Notes: generated by a model from the sequence alone, not told the origin. Positions 52,361-62,517 are shown, numbered from the stretch's first letter. The stretch: DNA of 64,000 nucleotides from Chlamydia sp. 04-14 (GCF_036632095.1 NZ_JAPYKW010000003.1:62001-126000); one strand, 5' to 3'. Numbers and translations: made by a program.

Positions 52361-54955
52361 ATGGATAAGATATCGGATGCGGTAAGTGAGGCTCTAGAAA
52401 AAGCTTTTGAGCTCGCTAAATCAGCAAAAAATCCTTACGTAAGTGAAAACCACTTCCTTAAATGTCTTTTAGAGAATACGGAATCTCTGTTTTATTTGAT
52501 AATTAAGGATCTTCACAGCAATCCTAAATTACTTATTTCTGCAGTAGATGAAGCGCTTTCTTTAGAACCTTCAGTTGTTGAAGGCGATGCAATGCCTAAG
52601 CCTTCACCAGGACTGCAAAGTCTGCTATTAGATGCGAAGCATGAGGCTAAAGATCTGGGAGATGAATATCTTTCTGGAGATCATGTATTATTAGCTTTTT
52701 GGAAATCCAACAAGGAGCCTTTCGCTTCTTGGAAAAAAACGGTAAAAATATCCTTAGACGATCTTAAAAAACTCATTATTAATATAAGGCGTGGCAATCG
52801 TATGGACTCTCCTAGTGCGGAAAATAATCTCCGAGGCCTAGAAAAGTATTGTAAGAACCTAACTTCATTAGCGAAAGAAGGAAAGTTGGATCCTGTGATA
52901 GGTAGGGATGAGGAAATTCGTCGTACTGTTCAAGTGTTATCGCGAAGAACTAAGAATAATCCCATGCTTATAGGTGAACCAGGAGTAGGAAAAACAGCAA
53001 TTGCTGAGGGACTAGCTCTGCGTATTGTTCAGGGGGATATTCCCGAAAGCTTAAAAGGCAAACAGCTCTATGTTTTAGATATGGGAGCGTTAATTGCAGG
53101 AGCTAAATATCGCGGAGAATTCGAAGAACGATTAAAAAGCGTTCTTAAAGATGTAGAATCTGTTGATGGCGAGAGCATTTTATTTATTGATGAAGTCCAT
53201 ACTCTTGTAGGCGCTGGGGCTACTGATGGAGCTATGGATGCAGCAAATTTATTAAAGCCTGCTTTAGCACGTGGAACACTCCATTGCATTGGTGCTACAA
53301 CTCTTAATGAGTATCAAAAGTATATTGAAAAAGATGCCGCTTTAGAAAGGCGTTTCCAACCTATTTTTGTAACAGAGCCTTCTTTGGAAGACGCGGTGTT
53401 CATTCTTCGTGGTCTTCGTGAGAAGTATGAAATTTTCCATGGCGTGCGTATTACCGAGGGAGCATTAAATGCTGCCGTTCTTCTCTCTTATAGATATATC
53501 CCAGATCGTTTTCTTCCTGATAAGGCGATTGATTTAATAGACGAAGCTGCGAGTTTAATTCGCATGCAAATTGGTAGCCTACCTTTGCCAATTGATGAGA
53601 AAGAACGTGAACTTGCAGCTTTGATTGTTAAGCAAGAAGCTATAAAGCGTGAAAAAGCTCCTTCATATCAAGAAGAAGCTGAGGCTATGCAACAGTCTAT
53701 CGAGCAACTTAAAGAAGAGCTCGCAGCTTTACGATTACGTTGGGATGAAGAAAAGAAACTTATCGCAGGTCTTAAAGAAAAGAAGAATTCTTTAGAAAAT
53801 ATGAAATTTTCTGAAGAAGAAGCAGAACGTGTCGCAGATTACAATCGTGTTGCGGAGCTACGCTATAGCTTAATTCCTGCTCTTGAAGAAGAAATACGCC
53901 AAGATGAAGAAGCTTTAAATCAAAGAGATAATCGTTTGCTTCAAGAGGAGGTAGATGAACGTCTTATCGCTCAAGTAGTAGCAAATTGGACAGGAATTCC
54001 TATTCAAAAGATGTTAGAAGGTGAAGCTGAAAAGCTTCTCGTTTTAGAAGAGTCTTTAGAAGAGCGTGTTGTAGGTCAGCCATTCGCCATAGCAGCAGTT
54101 AGTGATTCTATACGTGCTGCGCGTGTAGGGCTTAGCGATCCGCAGCGTCCTTTAGGGGTGTTCTTATTTTTAGGACCCACAGGAGTAGGGAAAACAGAAC
54201 TTGCCAAAGCTCTAGCTGATCTTTTGTTTAATAAAGAAGAAGCAATGGTACGTTTTGATATGACTGAGTATATGGAAAAACATTCCGTATCTAAATTGAT
54301 AGGTTCTCCTCCAGGTTATGTGGGTTATGAAGAAGGAGGAAGTCTTTCTGAAGCTTTGCGTCGACGCCCTTATTCTGTAGTGCTTTTCGATGAAATCGAA
54401 AAGGCAGATAAGGAGGTCTTTAATATTCTCTTACAAATTTTTGATGAAGGAATTCTTACAGATAGTAAGAAGCGTAAGGTAAACTGTAAAAACGCTTTAT
54501 TTATTATGACTTCAAACATAGGCTCTCAAGAACTTGCTGATTACTGTGCGAAGAAAGGCAGTGAGGTAAGTAAGGAGACCGTATTATCTGTAGTTGCTCC
54601 TACATTGAAAAAATACTTCAGTCCGGAATTCATCAACCGTATTGATGATATCCTTCCCTTTGTGCCTTTAAATACCGAAGATATTATTAAAATTGTCGGT
54701 ATTCAGATGCGTAGAGTTGCACAACGTCTATTAGAAAGACGAGTAACGTTAACTTGGGATGATTCTGTGATTCTTTATTTAAGTGAGCAGGGTTATGACA
54801 GTTCGTTTGGAGCACGGCCTTTAAAACGGCTAATTCAACAAAAAGTAGTCACGCTATTATCAAAGGCTCTACTTAAAGGTGATATCAAATCTGATACTTC
54901 TATAGAGCTTACGATGTCAAAAGACGTCTTGCTATTCAAAAAAGTAGAAGGCTAG
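52361..54955 (+). CDS. clpB: ClpB disaggregase
   Basis: 864 residues, the expected length. N-terminal Clp repeat domain at about 1-145; first AAA+ domain with Walker [17 protein letters not shown] and Walker [16 protein letters not shown]; coiled-coil middle domain at about 395-510 ([20 protein letters not shown]); second AAA+ with Walker [17 protein letters not shown] and Walker [16 protein letters not shown]. The spacing agrees with ClpB rather than ClpC, because the long M-domain is present. It rescues aggregated proteins with DnaK. No HrcA/CIRCE element is seen upstream. A terminator follows at 54991. Confidence 0.97.
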   Translation: MDKISDAVSEALEKAFELAKSAKNPYVSENHFLKCLLENTESLFYLIIKDLHSNPKLLISAVDEALSLEPSVVEGDAMPKPSPGLQSLLLDAKHEAKDLGDEYLSGDHVLLAFWKSNKEPFASWKKTVKISLDDLKKLIINIRRGNRMDSPSAENNLRGLEKYCKNLTSLAKEGKLDPVIGRDEEIRRTVQVLSRRTKNNPMLIGEPGVGKTAIAEGLALRIVQGDIPESLKGKQLYVLDMGALIAGAKYRGEFEERLKSVLKDVESVDGESILFIDEVHTLVGAGATDGAMDAANLLKPALARGTLHCIGATTLNEYQKYIEKDAALERRFQPIFVTEPSLEDAVFILRGLREKYEIFHGVRITEGALNAAVLLSYRYIPDRFLPDKAIDLIDEAASLIRMQIGSLPLPIDEKERELAALIVKQEAIKREKAPSYQEEAEAMQQSIEQLKEELAALRLRWDEEKKLIAGLKEKKNSLENMKFSEEEAERVADYNRVAELRYSLIPALEEEIRQDEEALNQRDNRLLQEEVDERLIAQVVANWTGIPIQKMLEGEAEKLLVLEESLEERVVGQPFAIAAVSDSIRAARVGLSDPQRPLGVFLFLGPTGVGKTELAKALADLLFNKEEAMVRFDMTEYMEKHSVSKLIGSPPGYVGYEEGGSLSEALRRRPYSVVLFDEIEKADKEVFNILLQIFDEGILTDSKKRKVNCKNALFIMTSNIGSQELADYCAKKGSEVSKETVLSVVAPTLKKYFSPEFINRIDDILPFVPLNTEDIIKIVGIQMRRVAQRLLERRVTLTWDDSVILYLSEQGYDSSFGARPLKRLIQQKVVTLLSKALLKGDIKSDTSIELTMSKDVLLFKKVEG

Positions 54956-54990
54956 TTCTTTAACGCAATTACTCTTTATCTATTGTTTTA

Positions 54991-55017
54991 GATCCTCTTA
55001 TATAGAGGGTCTTTTTA
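54991..55017 (+). terminator. Terminator after clpB
   Basis: GATCCTCT (54991-54998) pairs with AGAGGGTC (55004-55011), one G-T pair, followed by TTTTTA. Located 36 nt after the clpB stop. Confidence 0.85.
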
Positions 55018-55038
55018 TTTATAATATCAGATTGTGCA

Positions 55039-55075
55039 AGGGCCTAAGTAGGCCCTGCCCCGGTGAGGGGCAGGG
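55039..55075. other. Two adjacent GC-rich hairpins between clpB and the pmp fragment
   Basis: GGGCCTA at 55040 pairs with TAGGCCC ending at 55055, and directly after it CCCTGCCCC (55053-55061) pairs with GGGGCAGGG (55067-55075) with a GGTGA loop. The two alternative stems share CCC. They are strikingly GC-rich for this AT-rich sequence. The pmp gene (minus strand) ends 15 nt away, so they may act in its 3' end as a terminator or stabiliser, but no T-run follows. Confidence 0.6.
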
Positions 55076-55089
55076 GAGGTGGAGGTGAG

Positions 55090-56404
55090 TTAGAACTGGA
55101 TTTTAGATCCGAGGTCTATGTTGTAGGTTCTAGAAGAGCCTCTGAGCTCGAAACCGAACTGACTGAAGACTTCAAAGTTGGGGCTGAAAGATAAGTAATT
55201 TCCAGCACGGACTATGAAAGCTTGTCTAGCTAAGTTTGTCGCTTTAGTTAACCAAACAGCTGTGGTTGGGCTAACTAGCAGAGACGTTGCACAATCAGGA
55301 TTGCTTCTTGCAATATCTGGAGAGTAGGCCAGAGTTAGGTTGTAAGAAGCACTATCATTTGCAGAGAATCTCTCAAACTTTACACCGATAGGCATAGCAA
55401 TGTTTGTGAGATTACTGCTCTCAAAGTATCTTCCTTCAGAACTACTGTTTTCTTTAAAGTCTTCTTGGTGAGCATGAATAAGCTGGAACTTCAAGAAAGG
55501 TGAGTACATATCAAATAAAGAAGAATATTGAGACTCGATAGGCACAACAGCGCCGAGTTCCACTCCGAAGCAATCGTTCCCCCAATCACCCTTGATCTCT
55601 GGGTAGACGACATTTTGCGGAGCATATCTATCAGTCATATTGGTCTTCATATCATTGGAAGTATGACTGTAGGTGAGTTGTGCATTAAGGACTAAAGGAG
55701 CTTGCGCGCCGATAGTGTTTTGCAGTAGTCTATCCCAAGCACTCCAGAAGGAGGTGTGCTGATAGTAGATAGAGCCTGCGTAGATGTTAGAAGAGTTCTT
55801 TGAAACAAGATAGTCTTTATCTTTTCCAAACAACTGACAAAAAGCAGCGCTGAAGATATCTTCTGAAGGCGTTTGAGCAAACGCTCCTAATAGATATCCT
55901 ACACTATTGTGACGGAATTTACGTTTTGTTTCCGTTCCACTTTTGTGTAAGAAGTTAGCCAATCCTGATACCCAGAAACCGCGTTGGTAATCAGCACCAT
56001 TGACACTAACATCCATAAGATTCTGAATAGCGCGCACATCGGAGAAAGATCCCCAAAGAGTATTAGGAACTAAGGGCCCTTGACGCTCCGGGTTGGGGAG
56101 ATAGCCAGTTTGTTTCCAATCGAATGTCGCTTTTTGTTCTTGGGCATTTGTTCCTTGTGCCCAACTTATTGTCCAATCACCTTGATAACCGTAGTGAGAT
56201 CCGGAAGATTGATTCTTTAAATTTGTTGAAGGGGGTGTAATAGTTCCATTAGCACCAGCTTTTGCTACTATAGTAGATTCGAAGAGTTTTGTAGTGGAGA
56301 AGATAGGGTATTCGTACCCATTTCCGTCGGAATCGATTAGATTAACTGAGTTGATTGTTGTATTTTTACTTGAGGCCGTTGCTTCGATTTTGGCAGGTGA
56401 GGTA
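55090..56404 (-). CDS. Polymorphic membrane protein (Pmp), C-terminal part only
   Basis: About 438 residues remain. They contain the Pmp middle domain (TINSVNLIDSDGNGYEY at the beginning) and the family hallmark GFWVSGLANFLHK, followed by an autotransporter beta-barrel ending NIDLGSKIQF with the terminal Phe. The long passenger with GGAI and FxxN repeats and the signal peptide are absent. The frame runs into the C10 tract at 56405-56414 (G10 on this strand) and then into antisense of a DUF687 fragment, where an ATG at 56481 would give only 25 unrelated residues. So the gene is headless in this arrangement. Pmps are surface adhesins and autotransporters; poly-G tracts switch them on and off. 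Not translated with a signal peptide here, hence non-functional as drawn. Confidence 0.85.
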
Positions 56405-56414
56405 CCCCCCCCCC
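56405..56414 (+). repeat. C10 homopolymer tract 2
   Basis: Ten Cs joining the Pmp C-terminal part (minus) and the DUF687 C-terminal half (plus). Same length and orientation as the tracts at 36169 and 62598. Confidence 0.95.
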
Positions 56415-57314
56415 GAAATAGAGATAGAAAGAACTTCAAATCAGATTTCTTTGGTGGAGATTGGTCATGGAAATGGAGCATTTGAGAGATTATCTGAATT
56501 ATTGCGATTGGGAGATACTTCTGCAGAGGCGGAATTTAATTTCGCTCCAACAGCAGCAACTGACGTTGTTTTGTCGAGTATATTCAGTATATTTAGAATT
56601 AGTGGCCTATTGCAAGAGTGCATCATTCTTTCTGTTACTGAAGATCGAGATATTAGGGTTTCTTACGTAATTATCTGTGGCTACAGTATGAATTTACTTC
56701 GTTACTTTCTTTTGTTGTTTACAAATCGTCGTTCTGTTCGGGATGCGTTTAGAAGATTGAGATTAGTAGCCCAAGGTGCATCGCCTTTGGTTTTACTGGC
56801 GACTGTGATTGATAATGTAAACTGTCTAAGAAGATATGGAAGATCCCCATCAATTTTACCGCCTATATTTGTGATTGCGTCTACGTTAAGTGGCAGTGTC
56901 CTATTTATGGAGATGTTTAGAAATTGCTTGAGGGGATTACGCGGACGTGTCCAGAGCTCAATTTTACAAAGATTGACAGGATCATCTGAAGAATCTAGGG
57001 CGGTTGTGCGTTCTGCAGACGGCGGTAGGATAAGCTCTGTGCAGATGATGATAGGAACGGCTCACGGAATATTCTTAGCTTTTGCTGTGGGAGTTTTAAA
57101 CAGCATAGTTATAAATGTTCCAAGCACGATAGGAAGAAATTCTACTACAGATACAGGTGTGTATTCTAATCAGTTGCACAATACTTCTGCAGCTTGGCAA
57201 ACTGGGGATGTTTTAGCAGTATCACAGACAGTAAGTCTGTTTATATGTATGATCGTATTGGCAGCAAATATTATGATTATGGTGGATTTAGTACGTAGAA
57301 ATCAACGACGGTAA
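56415..57314 (+). CDS. DUF687-family C-terminal half, separated from its N-terminal half
   Basis: 300 residues, beginning EIEIERTSNQISLVEIGHGN right after the C10 tract, with no start codon of its own near the beginning (the first in-frame Met lies near 56688). It is homologous to residues ~290-597 of the complete DUF687 gene at 57986: NQISLVEIGHGNGAFERLSE compares with NQVELISFSPGNSTFFDRVI, and GDVLAVSQTVSLFICMIVLA with GDVYAVSQVVNVVFCFFFFI. It carries several hydrophobic helices. Its natural N-terminus is at 35370-36168. Reading tract 1 into this region with 11 Cs gives one frame of about 580 residues, close to 597. Not expressed on its own as drawn. Confidence 0.75.
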   Translation, partial: EIEIERTSNQISLVEIGHGNGAFERLSELLRLGDTSAEAEFNFAPTAATDVVLSSIFSIFRISGLLQECIILSVTEDRDIRVSYVIICGYSMNLLRYFLLLFTNRRSVRDAFRRLRLVAQGASPLVLLATVIDNVNCLRRYGRSPSILPPIFVIASTLSGSVLFMEMFRNCLRGLRGRVQSSILQRLTGSSEESRAVVRSADGGRISSVQMMIGTAHGIFLAFAVGVLNSIVINVPSTIGRNSTTDTGVYSNQLHNTSAAWQTGDVLAVSQTVSLFICMIVLAANIMIMVDLVRRNQRR

Positions 57315-57386
57315 AAAAAACGATAACTACATAGTATTTTTTTTAATTTCAGTTTATGCTTTGTTTCCTCGAAGCTAGAGAAGATA

Positions 57387-57737
57387 ATGGTTATGGCAAC
57401 AGCTCTTACTCCACATGCATGTGTGCAAAATCAACAACAGGTCAATTTATGGGAGGAATTTCCTTTGGTGGAGCGCATCGGTGTAGTACTCTCTATCGTT
57501 TTTGTTGTTTTTGGCGTAATTTGTAGTATCGTAGGTATGGTACTTGGTTCGATAACAACAGGTATTGTAGGTTTTAGTCTTTATATTATGAGCATCCTTT
57601 CTCTTCTTCGAGGTGTGGTTGTCTATAATCATTTTTCTTCGAATTACCTAGTTTATGGCTCTTTAAATGCGAAATATCAACAAAGAGAGTTTTGGGAAAA
57701 TATTTGTGAATGCCCCGATCATGTCTTATGTAGCTAA
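57387..57737 (+). CDS. Small two-TM protein, unknown function
   Basis: 116 residues. A paired hydrophobic hairpin at about residues 30-78 (IGVVLSIVFVVFGVICSIVG; TGIVGFSLYIMSILSLLRGV) is flanked by polar ends, with Cys near both termini. The hairpin is Inc-like, so insertion in the inclusion membrane is possible. No family recognised. ATG 57387 follows AGAGAAGAT; a second ATG lies two codons on. It lies between the two DUF687 genes. Confidence 0.6.
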   Translation: MVMATALTPHACVQNQQQVNLWEEFPLVERIGVVLSIVFVVFGVICSIVGMVLGSITTGIVGFSLYIMSILSLLRGVVVYNHFSSNYLVYGSLNAKYQQREFWENICECPDHVLCS

Positions 57738-57969
57738 AATTATAGATTTTCAGCTTAGAGAAATTGGTTTTAGAAGATAGCCATTAATCCTTGATAATCA
57801 ATCATGTAAAAATGATTTTTTACTTTTGAAATCGATTGATTTTTATTATTTGCATCTTAGAATGACTTTATAAGAGTCTTTGTCTTTTTACTTATGTTTT
57901 TCCCCATCAAGGCCATTTTTAGGGGTTCTTGTTCTGGGTTGCCGTATTATTTTTTGAATTTCTTGCTTT

Positions 57970-57985
57970 TGGAGTGTAGACTCCA
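57970..57985 (+). promoter_or_regulatory. Hairpin directly before the DUF687 start codon
   Basis: TGGAGT (57970-57975) pairs with ACTCCA (57980-57985) with a 4-nt loop; the ATG follows at 57986. The GGAG that could serve as ribosome site is inside the stem, so the structure may limit translation. Confidence 0.45.
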
Positions 57986-59779
57986 ATGACGGCACCCACA
58001 CGTCCAAATCCTTTTTCCTCCGGCAATGATGCTCAAGGGAGTGCGGAAGTTCGTAATGATGAAAATATAGAATCGGTATCTGAAATTAGCAATCAACAAG
58101 CTAGTTCAAGTAATCGGATAGCTGTTATTTCTATTCCCGAAGCTATAGTTCCTGTCTCTCAGAATAGATCCTTAATACTTGCAACTCCTGCAATACGTTT
58201 CCTTGTTCAACATCTACCTTCAGGAAATTCTCTTCCTAGACAATACCATCGCGTGGGCGTCGGATATGTCAACGGTAGCTCTTCAACATATCGTGAAGCT
58301 ATGGTAGAAGCTATTCATTTAAGCGAAGCTTTGGTCGGAGGTCCTGTTTTAGGAGTTTATCATTCAGGGAGAGAGTTAACCCGAAGATATCTTACTTTTT
58401 TAGGTTCCCTTTCTCAAGATTCTGTAGTGTGTCAGGTTTTGCTTGCTGTTTGGGAAGAGTATTTTTCTCAGCATCCTGAGGGATGTTTTTTACAATATTT
58501 CTATGGTGATGGAGGGCATGTCATTGATGCGGCTCTAGCTGCAACTCCCTATATAGATAGGATAGAAGTTATAGGGATCAGCCCGACATTTTATCCTAGA
58601 GTGGGTCGTGTCACAACCTACCGATTATCAGGAGATGTTACATCACTTCTAGATCGTGAGGGTTTTCTTCTTTCTCAACCTAGAACTCTTTCTTACTCTC
58701 ACAATTCTTTCGGAGTATTTTTCCCTTCATTTTGTGATCCTGCTTTCTTAACGGCAATACGCTCGCATATGTTAGAAGCAGCTCATGTAACTGTTTTACA
58801 TCAGACAGTTGGACCTTCGACTTCTTTGATTAATGTTAATGCTTGGGAGGGCATATTAGCGAATAATCAGGTAGAGCTGATTAGCTTTTCTCCAGGAAAT
58901 TCGACATTTTTTGATAGGGTAATTTCCTTGGCAAACTCACCTTTAACATTTACAGATACCGCAGAAAACTATGTAGCTCCTGGATTTATAGAAAGGTGTA
59001 CTGTTGGATTGAGTATGATAGTTAGAGTGATGGATATCGTCACACTATTTTTCTGGACATCCGATGGTGAAACAATGGTTTCCATAGGTATATGTGCAGG
59101 GATTATGGGACTAGCTCTTGCACGCTACAGTCTTATTGTTTTTACAAATTCTCAGCGTCGTAGACGACGTTTTCGTTGGCTAAGACTTTTTGCTCTTGCC
59201 TGTGCACCCATGGAGATATTGGTAAATACCGCAGATATAGTGAATGCTTTGCGTTTGCTTATCGGTTACCGTATGGATGGGTGTGACACAGCGTTGTACG
59301 CCATGCTTTTAAATCTCGGTATCTTTTTAAATGTTCAGGAATTGATAACTTTTCCTTTAACACGCGTTCGTGGAGCATTGCAGGAGTATAGCTTTCGCGT
59401 ATTATCTTTGAGAACATCAAGAGAAATTTCAGAGGAGCAAAATCAACAAGGTGCGGTTGTTCCTGCAGGCAGAGATATGGTGCAAGATGCGCGTATGGTT
59501 TCAGAGGCTGCTTTAGTAGCTGTGCACGGATTGATATTCCCCTACGTTTCTATGGTGATATCTATGGCGGGAATATCTTTGCATTCTAGTTGTCGTACGG
59601 TAAATGGTACAGAAGAAGATGTAATCACACATCCTTTCCCACCATTTTCGGAGGCTCTAGAGGATGGAGATGTCTACGCTGTTAGCCAGGTAGTTAATGT
59701 GGTGTTTTGCTTTTTCTTTTTTATAGCAAATCTAGTGATCTTCACCAGGATTTTCCGTATTCCTCATAGAAGGCGATAA
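57986..59779 (+). CDS. DUF687-family protein, complete
   Basis: 597 residues. Residues ~1-75 are Ser/Asn-rich and polar. Residues ~85-255 form a soluble alpha/beta domain with FYGDGGHVIDAALA, VIGISPTFYP and YRLSGDVTSLLDREGF. Residues ~340-597 contain about six hydrophobic helices (for example GLSMIVRVMDIVTLFFW; GICAGIMGLALARYSLIVF; VVNVVFCFFFFIANLVIF) and end with a basic RIPHRRR. Chlamydia-specific family without assigned function; a membrane-embedded C-terminal domain and an exposed N-terminal domain are inferred. The second copy is split in this window. Start ATG 57986 is immediately preceded by a hairpin that hides the ribosome site. Confidence 0.85.
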   Translation: MTAPTRPNPFSSGNDAQGSAEVRNDENIESVSEISNQQASSSNRIAVISIPEAIVPVSQNRSLILATPAIRFLVQHLPSGNSLPRQYHRVGVGYVNGSSSTYREAMVEAIHLSEALVGGPVLGVYHSGRELTRRYLTFLGSLSQDSVVCQVLLAVWEEYFSQHPEGCFLQYFYGDGGHVIDAALAATPYIDRIEVIGISPTFYPRVGRVTTYRLSGDVTSLLDREGFLLSQPRTLSYSHNSFGVFFPSFCDPAFLTAIRSHMLEAAHVTVLHQTVGPSTSLINVNAWEGILANNQVELISFSPGNSTFFDRVISLANSPLTFTDTAENYVAPGFIERCTVGLSMIVRVMDIVTLFFWTSDGETMVSIGICAGIMGLALARYSLIVFTNSQRRRRRFRWLRLFALACAPMEILVNTADIVNALRLLIGYRMDGCDTALYAMLLNLGIFLNVQELITFPLTRVRGALQEYSFRVLSLRTSREISEEQNQQGAVVPAGRDMVQDARMVSEAALVAVHGLIFPYVSMVISMAGISLHSSCRTVNGTEEDVITHPFPPFSEALEDGDVYAVSQVVNVVFCFFFFIANLVIFTRIFRIPHRRR

Positions 59780-59817
59780 CAGAAAATCCCAAGTGAAGTT
59801 GTTTTCAGTAACTGTGA

Positions 59818-62517
59818 TTAAGTAGGCTGCCAGTTTCTCCAACGTTTTTTAGGAGGTAGGTTCCTATCTCCTGGAGTTGTTGTGGAGCTTGTTGAAGGTT
59901 GATCAGCTTGCTGAGAAGATGTTCCTTCTTGGCTACTTTCACTGTCTGCAGAACGTTTCCTTGATGAGCCTTCATCTGATCCTGTACGGGGAGCCCCCGC
60001 AGTTTGAATTACCGAAGCACGTGGTGCAGGTTCTTCTTGCTCATCATCACTAGATGATCCTGGTATGGATGAACCAGAGACTGAAGATATTGCTGCTAGA
60101 GGAGAATAAGGAGTTCCTGGGCTAGCTAATGTAATAGTGCTTGATCCTGAGGAGCTTGTATGATCATCAACGTAGGAGAAAACAGGGGATCTTCTTGGGC
60201 TGCTTGTGGGTGTTGTAGATTTGGAATCCTCGTAGGAACACGGAGAGCCGAGCATGACAGAGCTTGTTTTTGAAGATGTCCGTAATATTCTTGGGCTTAG
60301 TGAATTAGTTGAGCTTAGAGGACTTCCTGGGCTAGCTAGTGTAATAGTACTTGATCCTGAGGAGCTGGAATCCTCACTGAAATCACCGTAAGGGTATTCT
60401 GCTGAAGAACTCGATCTTCTTGGACTCATTGAAGGAGTTCTAGGTGGTGGCGGTGTGGATCTTCCAGAATCGTCACTGAAGTAACCTGTATAGTCCTGGC
60501 TTTCTGGAGAACTAGATTCTTCCCAAGGACTAAATTGAGGTGTTTTTGGTGTGGAGGGTGTAGCTTCAGATGTTGATGATTCGCTGAATAAATCACAGCT
60601 AGATCTGCTTGGGCTACTTGATGGTGTTATTGGCATAGGTTGTGAATCCTCGCTATTGCTTTCATATCCAATGTAAGAAGTTAAATACGATGATGCCCTA
60701 GAAGAAGGTCTGATTGATCTAGATGAATCTGAAGAAATAGTGATAGGGCTTGGGATAACCGATTCTCCTCCAGTTGATCCTTCTCCCTCAGAATCACTTA
60801 TTAATACGAATGATTTTTCTGAAAGGGCAGGTTCCCTTTCTGGGGATATTTGTGGTCTTGGACTTATTGTAGGGGTCCTAGGCGGTGTCGGTGTCGAGGG
60901 TGATCCGTCTCCACCTGGACTATAGGAGAAAACAGGTGAAGGTAGCGGCGAGGAGGTAATTCTAAATGTAGGGGATCCAGGTTCGGGTGTTTTTGGAGGT
61001 GGGGATACGAAAATCGATATCGGATAAGTTGCAGCGAGCTGCTCAATATCGGATGTATAATCTTCGGGATTTTCTTCCACAGTAATAAGAGTAGAAATAG
61101 ATGAGACGCTTAATCTACGTGTGCTGATTGTTGAAGCGGGACTGCTCTCTGGAGGCCTTACTAGATGAGAAGAGCTGCTGTCGCTGCTGTCACTGCTGAC
61201 AGGAACCGCGAGGGACTCTTTTGAAGAGGATGGTCGAGTGCGAGGTGTTTGGCGTCTCTGTCTTCGTCTTCTTTGTGGAGGTGGAGGTGTTTCTGGCATT
61301 TCCTCTTCTTCTCCCGAAGATTCTTCTCCGAATATAGTGGACGGATCTGGTTGAGTTGAAGTTACCCTGCTCCAAGGTTTTAGACCCATGTTCATGCTGA
61401 GTGTAGGAAATTCTCTGAGGAGTGCTTGTGGAATTTGTGTGCCATGTCTGTCGAATATGAATTTCCCTAAGATTCTTTCTCTGAAGGCGTTTGATGCAAG
61501 GCGGATTGTATCTTCGTCTTCTTCTTCGAATTGTCTACGCTGATCTGTGAAACCGGCATGCGGATGTTTACCCCTAGCTACTATGGAAAGGAGGAGAATT
61601 ATTTTGATTAATTCATAAGAACAGGTGTAGATTGTTCCGCCTGCTCCATCGTCTTCTTCTTCAAGTAGAAGATCTCTGAAATTCTCATTTTTGATTATCG
61701 CCGCAAGAGTATACATCACACATGAGGCAATGCTACTTCCAGGGCTTGCTTTAAATAAGAAGTTATGGGTATGACCGGTATTCGTTCTATAACAACGAAT
61801 TGTTCTGAGGTAGTTTAAACACCTCGCAAAGCAGAACGGAGATCTCTCACCATCTCTAGTTTTTACCCAGATTGTTTGGGCATCCTCAGGATTTGTATCT
61901 TCTGGAGCCGCGTGCCATAGGTCTAATATTTGTCCCGACATCCCTTCAAGAATGCCTTCATCTCTAATGTTGTCCGCCAAGTGCATCATCGATCTTGTTC
62001 TTCTAGTAATCGACACGTGTCTTTTATAAGAAGCGCTTATCTCTGTTTGACAACACCGCTGCATTTTTTCTTTTTCTTCTTCCGATAGTTCGCCGTATTG
62101 TTTTGACACCTTTGCGACATCGATACCCGATTTTAATAAAGAGTGGGCAGCACATGCATTTCCGTGAACTCGAGCGTATTCCTTCACATCGATATAAAAA
62201 GCACGCATACTATTTCCGGTAGGCTTACCGAAACAGCATGTCCAACAATGGCAAAAATCCAGCATTGGTTCTCCGCCACCTGAGTGGACGCAAGCTCCCG
62301 GAGGACACGAAGGGCATCCGGAAACACGTTTTAAACACCCGTCACCAGTTAAAGGAATGTAGTTCTCTACAAAGCCATCGATACGTTGCGATAAATTCAT
62401 AACCTCTGATGGCGTAGGATTTGGAGCCGGAGGCGACCAATTTCGAAACGGACATGGTGCTGCAGGCCCTGGGGATCCCGCAGATGAACTACTTGATGAT
62501 GATGACGGTGATGACAT
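59818..62517 (-). CDS. Large Ser/Pro-rich protein with Cys-rich N-terminal domain, unknown function
   Basis: 899 residues from ATG 62517, preceded by AAGGGG. Residues ~30-370 look folded and include a cysteine/His cluster (CLKRVSGCPSCPPGACVHSG, then DFCHCWTCCFG), possibly a metal site, and helical parts such as KVSKQYGELSEEEKEKMQRC. Residues ~400-899 are low complexity: Ser, Pro, Thr and acidic residues with recurring TPPPPRTPSMSPRRS-like units and a repeated SSSGSSTITLASPGS block. Basic KKRWRNW lies near the C-terminus. No transmembrane helix or signal peptide is evident. Such Ser/Pro-rich, repeat-bearing chlamydial proteins are often host-directed, but secretion here is inference. No family recognised. 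It is divergent from the 62566-62607 head sequence. Confidence 0.8.
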   Translation of the reverse strand: MSSPSSSSSSSSAGSPGPAAPCPFRNWSPPAPNPTPSEVMNLSQRIDGFVENYIPLTGDGCLKRVSGCPSCPPGACVHSGGGEPMLDFCHCWTCCFGKPTGNSMRAFYIDVKEYARVHGNACAAHSLLKSGIDVAKVSKQYGELSEEEKEKMQRCCQTEISASYKRHVSITRRTRSMMHLADNIRDEGILEGMSGQILDLWHAAPEDTNPEDAQTIWVKTRDGERSPFCFARCLNYLRTIRCYRTNTGHTHNFLFKASPGSSIASCVMYTLAAIIKNENFRDLLLEEEDDGAGGTIYTCSYELIKIILLLSIVARGKHPHAGFTDQRRQFEEEDEDTIRLASNAFRERILGKFIFDRHGTQIPQALLREFPTLSMNMGLKPWSRVTSTQPDPSTIFGEESSGEEEEMPETPPPPQRRRRQRRQTPRTRPSSSKESLAVPVSSDSSDSSSSHLVRPPESSPASTISTRRLSVSSISTLITVEENPEDYTSDIEQLAATYPISIFVSPPPKTPEPGSPTFRITSSPLPSPVFSYSPGGDGSPSTPTPPRTPTISPRPQISPEREPALSEKSFVLISDSEGEGSTGGESVIPSPITISSDSSRSIRPSSRASSYLTSYIGYESNSEDSQPMPITPSSSPSRSSCDLFSESSTSEATPSTPKTPQFSPWEESSSPESQDYTGYFSDDSGRSTPPPPRTPSMSPRRSSSSAEYPYGDFSEDSSSSGSSTITLASPGSPLSSTNSLSPRILRTSSKTSSVMLGSPCSYEDSKSTTPTSSPRRSPVFSYVDDHTSSSGSSTITLASPGTPYSPLAAISSVSGSSIPGSSSDDEQEEPAPRASVIQTAGAPRTGSDEGSSRKRSADSESSQEGTSSQQADQPSTSSTTTPGDRNLPPKKRWRNWQPT
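60113..60156 (-). repeat. 44-bp direct repeat, copy A, inside the Ser/Pro-rich gene
   Basis: Matches 60323-60366 with few differences; encodes SSGSSTITLASPG-type residues in the same frame. Indicates duplication within the disordered part. Confidence 0.8.
60323..60366 (-). repeat. 44-bp direct repeat, copy B, inside the Ser/Pro-rich gene
   Basis: Partner of 60113-60156, 210 bp apart (70 codons, frame kept). Confidence 0.8.

Noticed and set aside
36179..56414. Excision of a 20-kb circle between tracts 1 and 2
   Set aside because: Joining the two ends of the block would bring the headless DUF1389 next to the Pmp tail and repair neither, though it would restore the DUF687 gene in the remaining chromosome. 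It does not account for the head at 62566.
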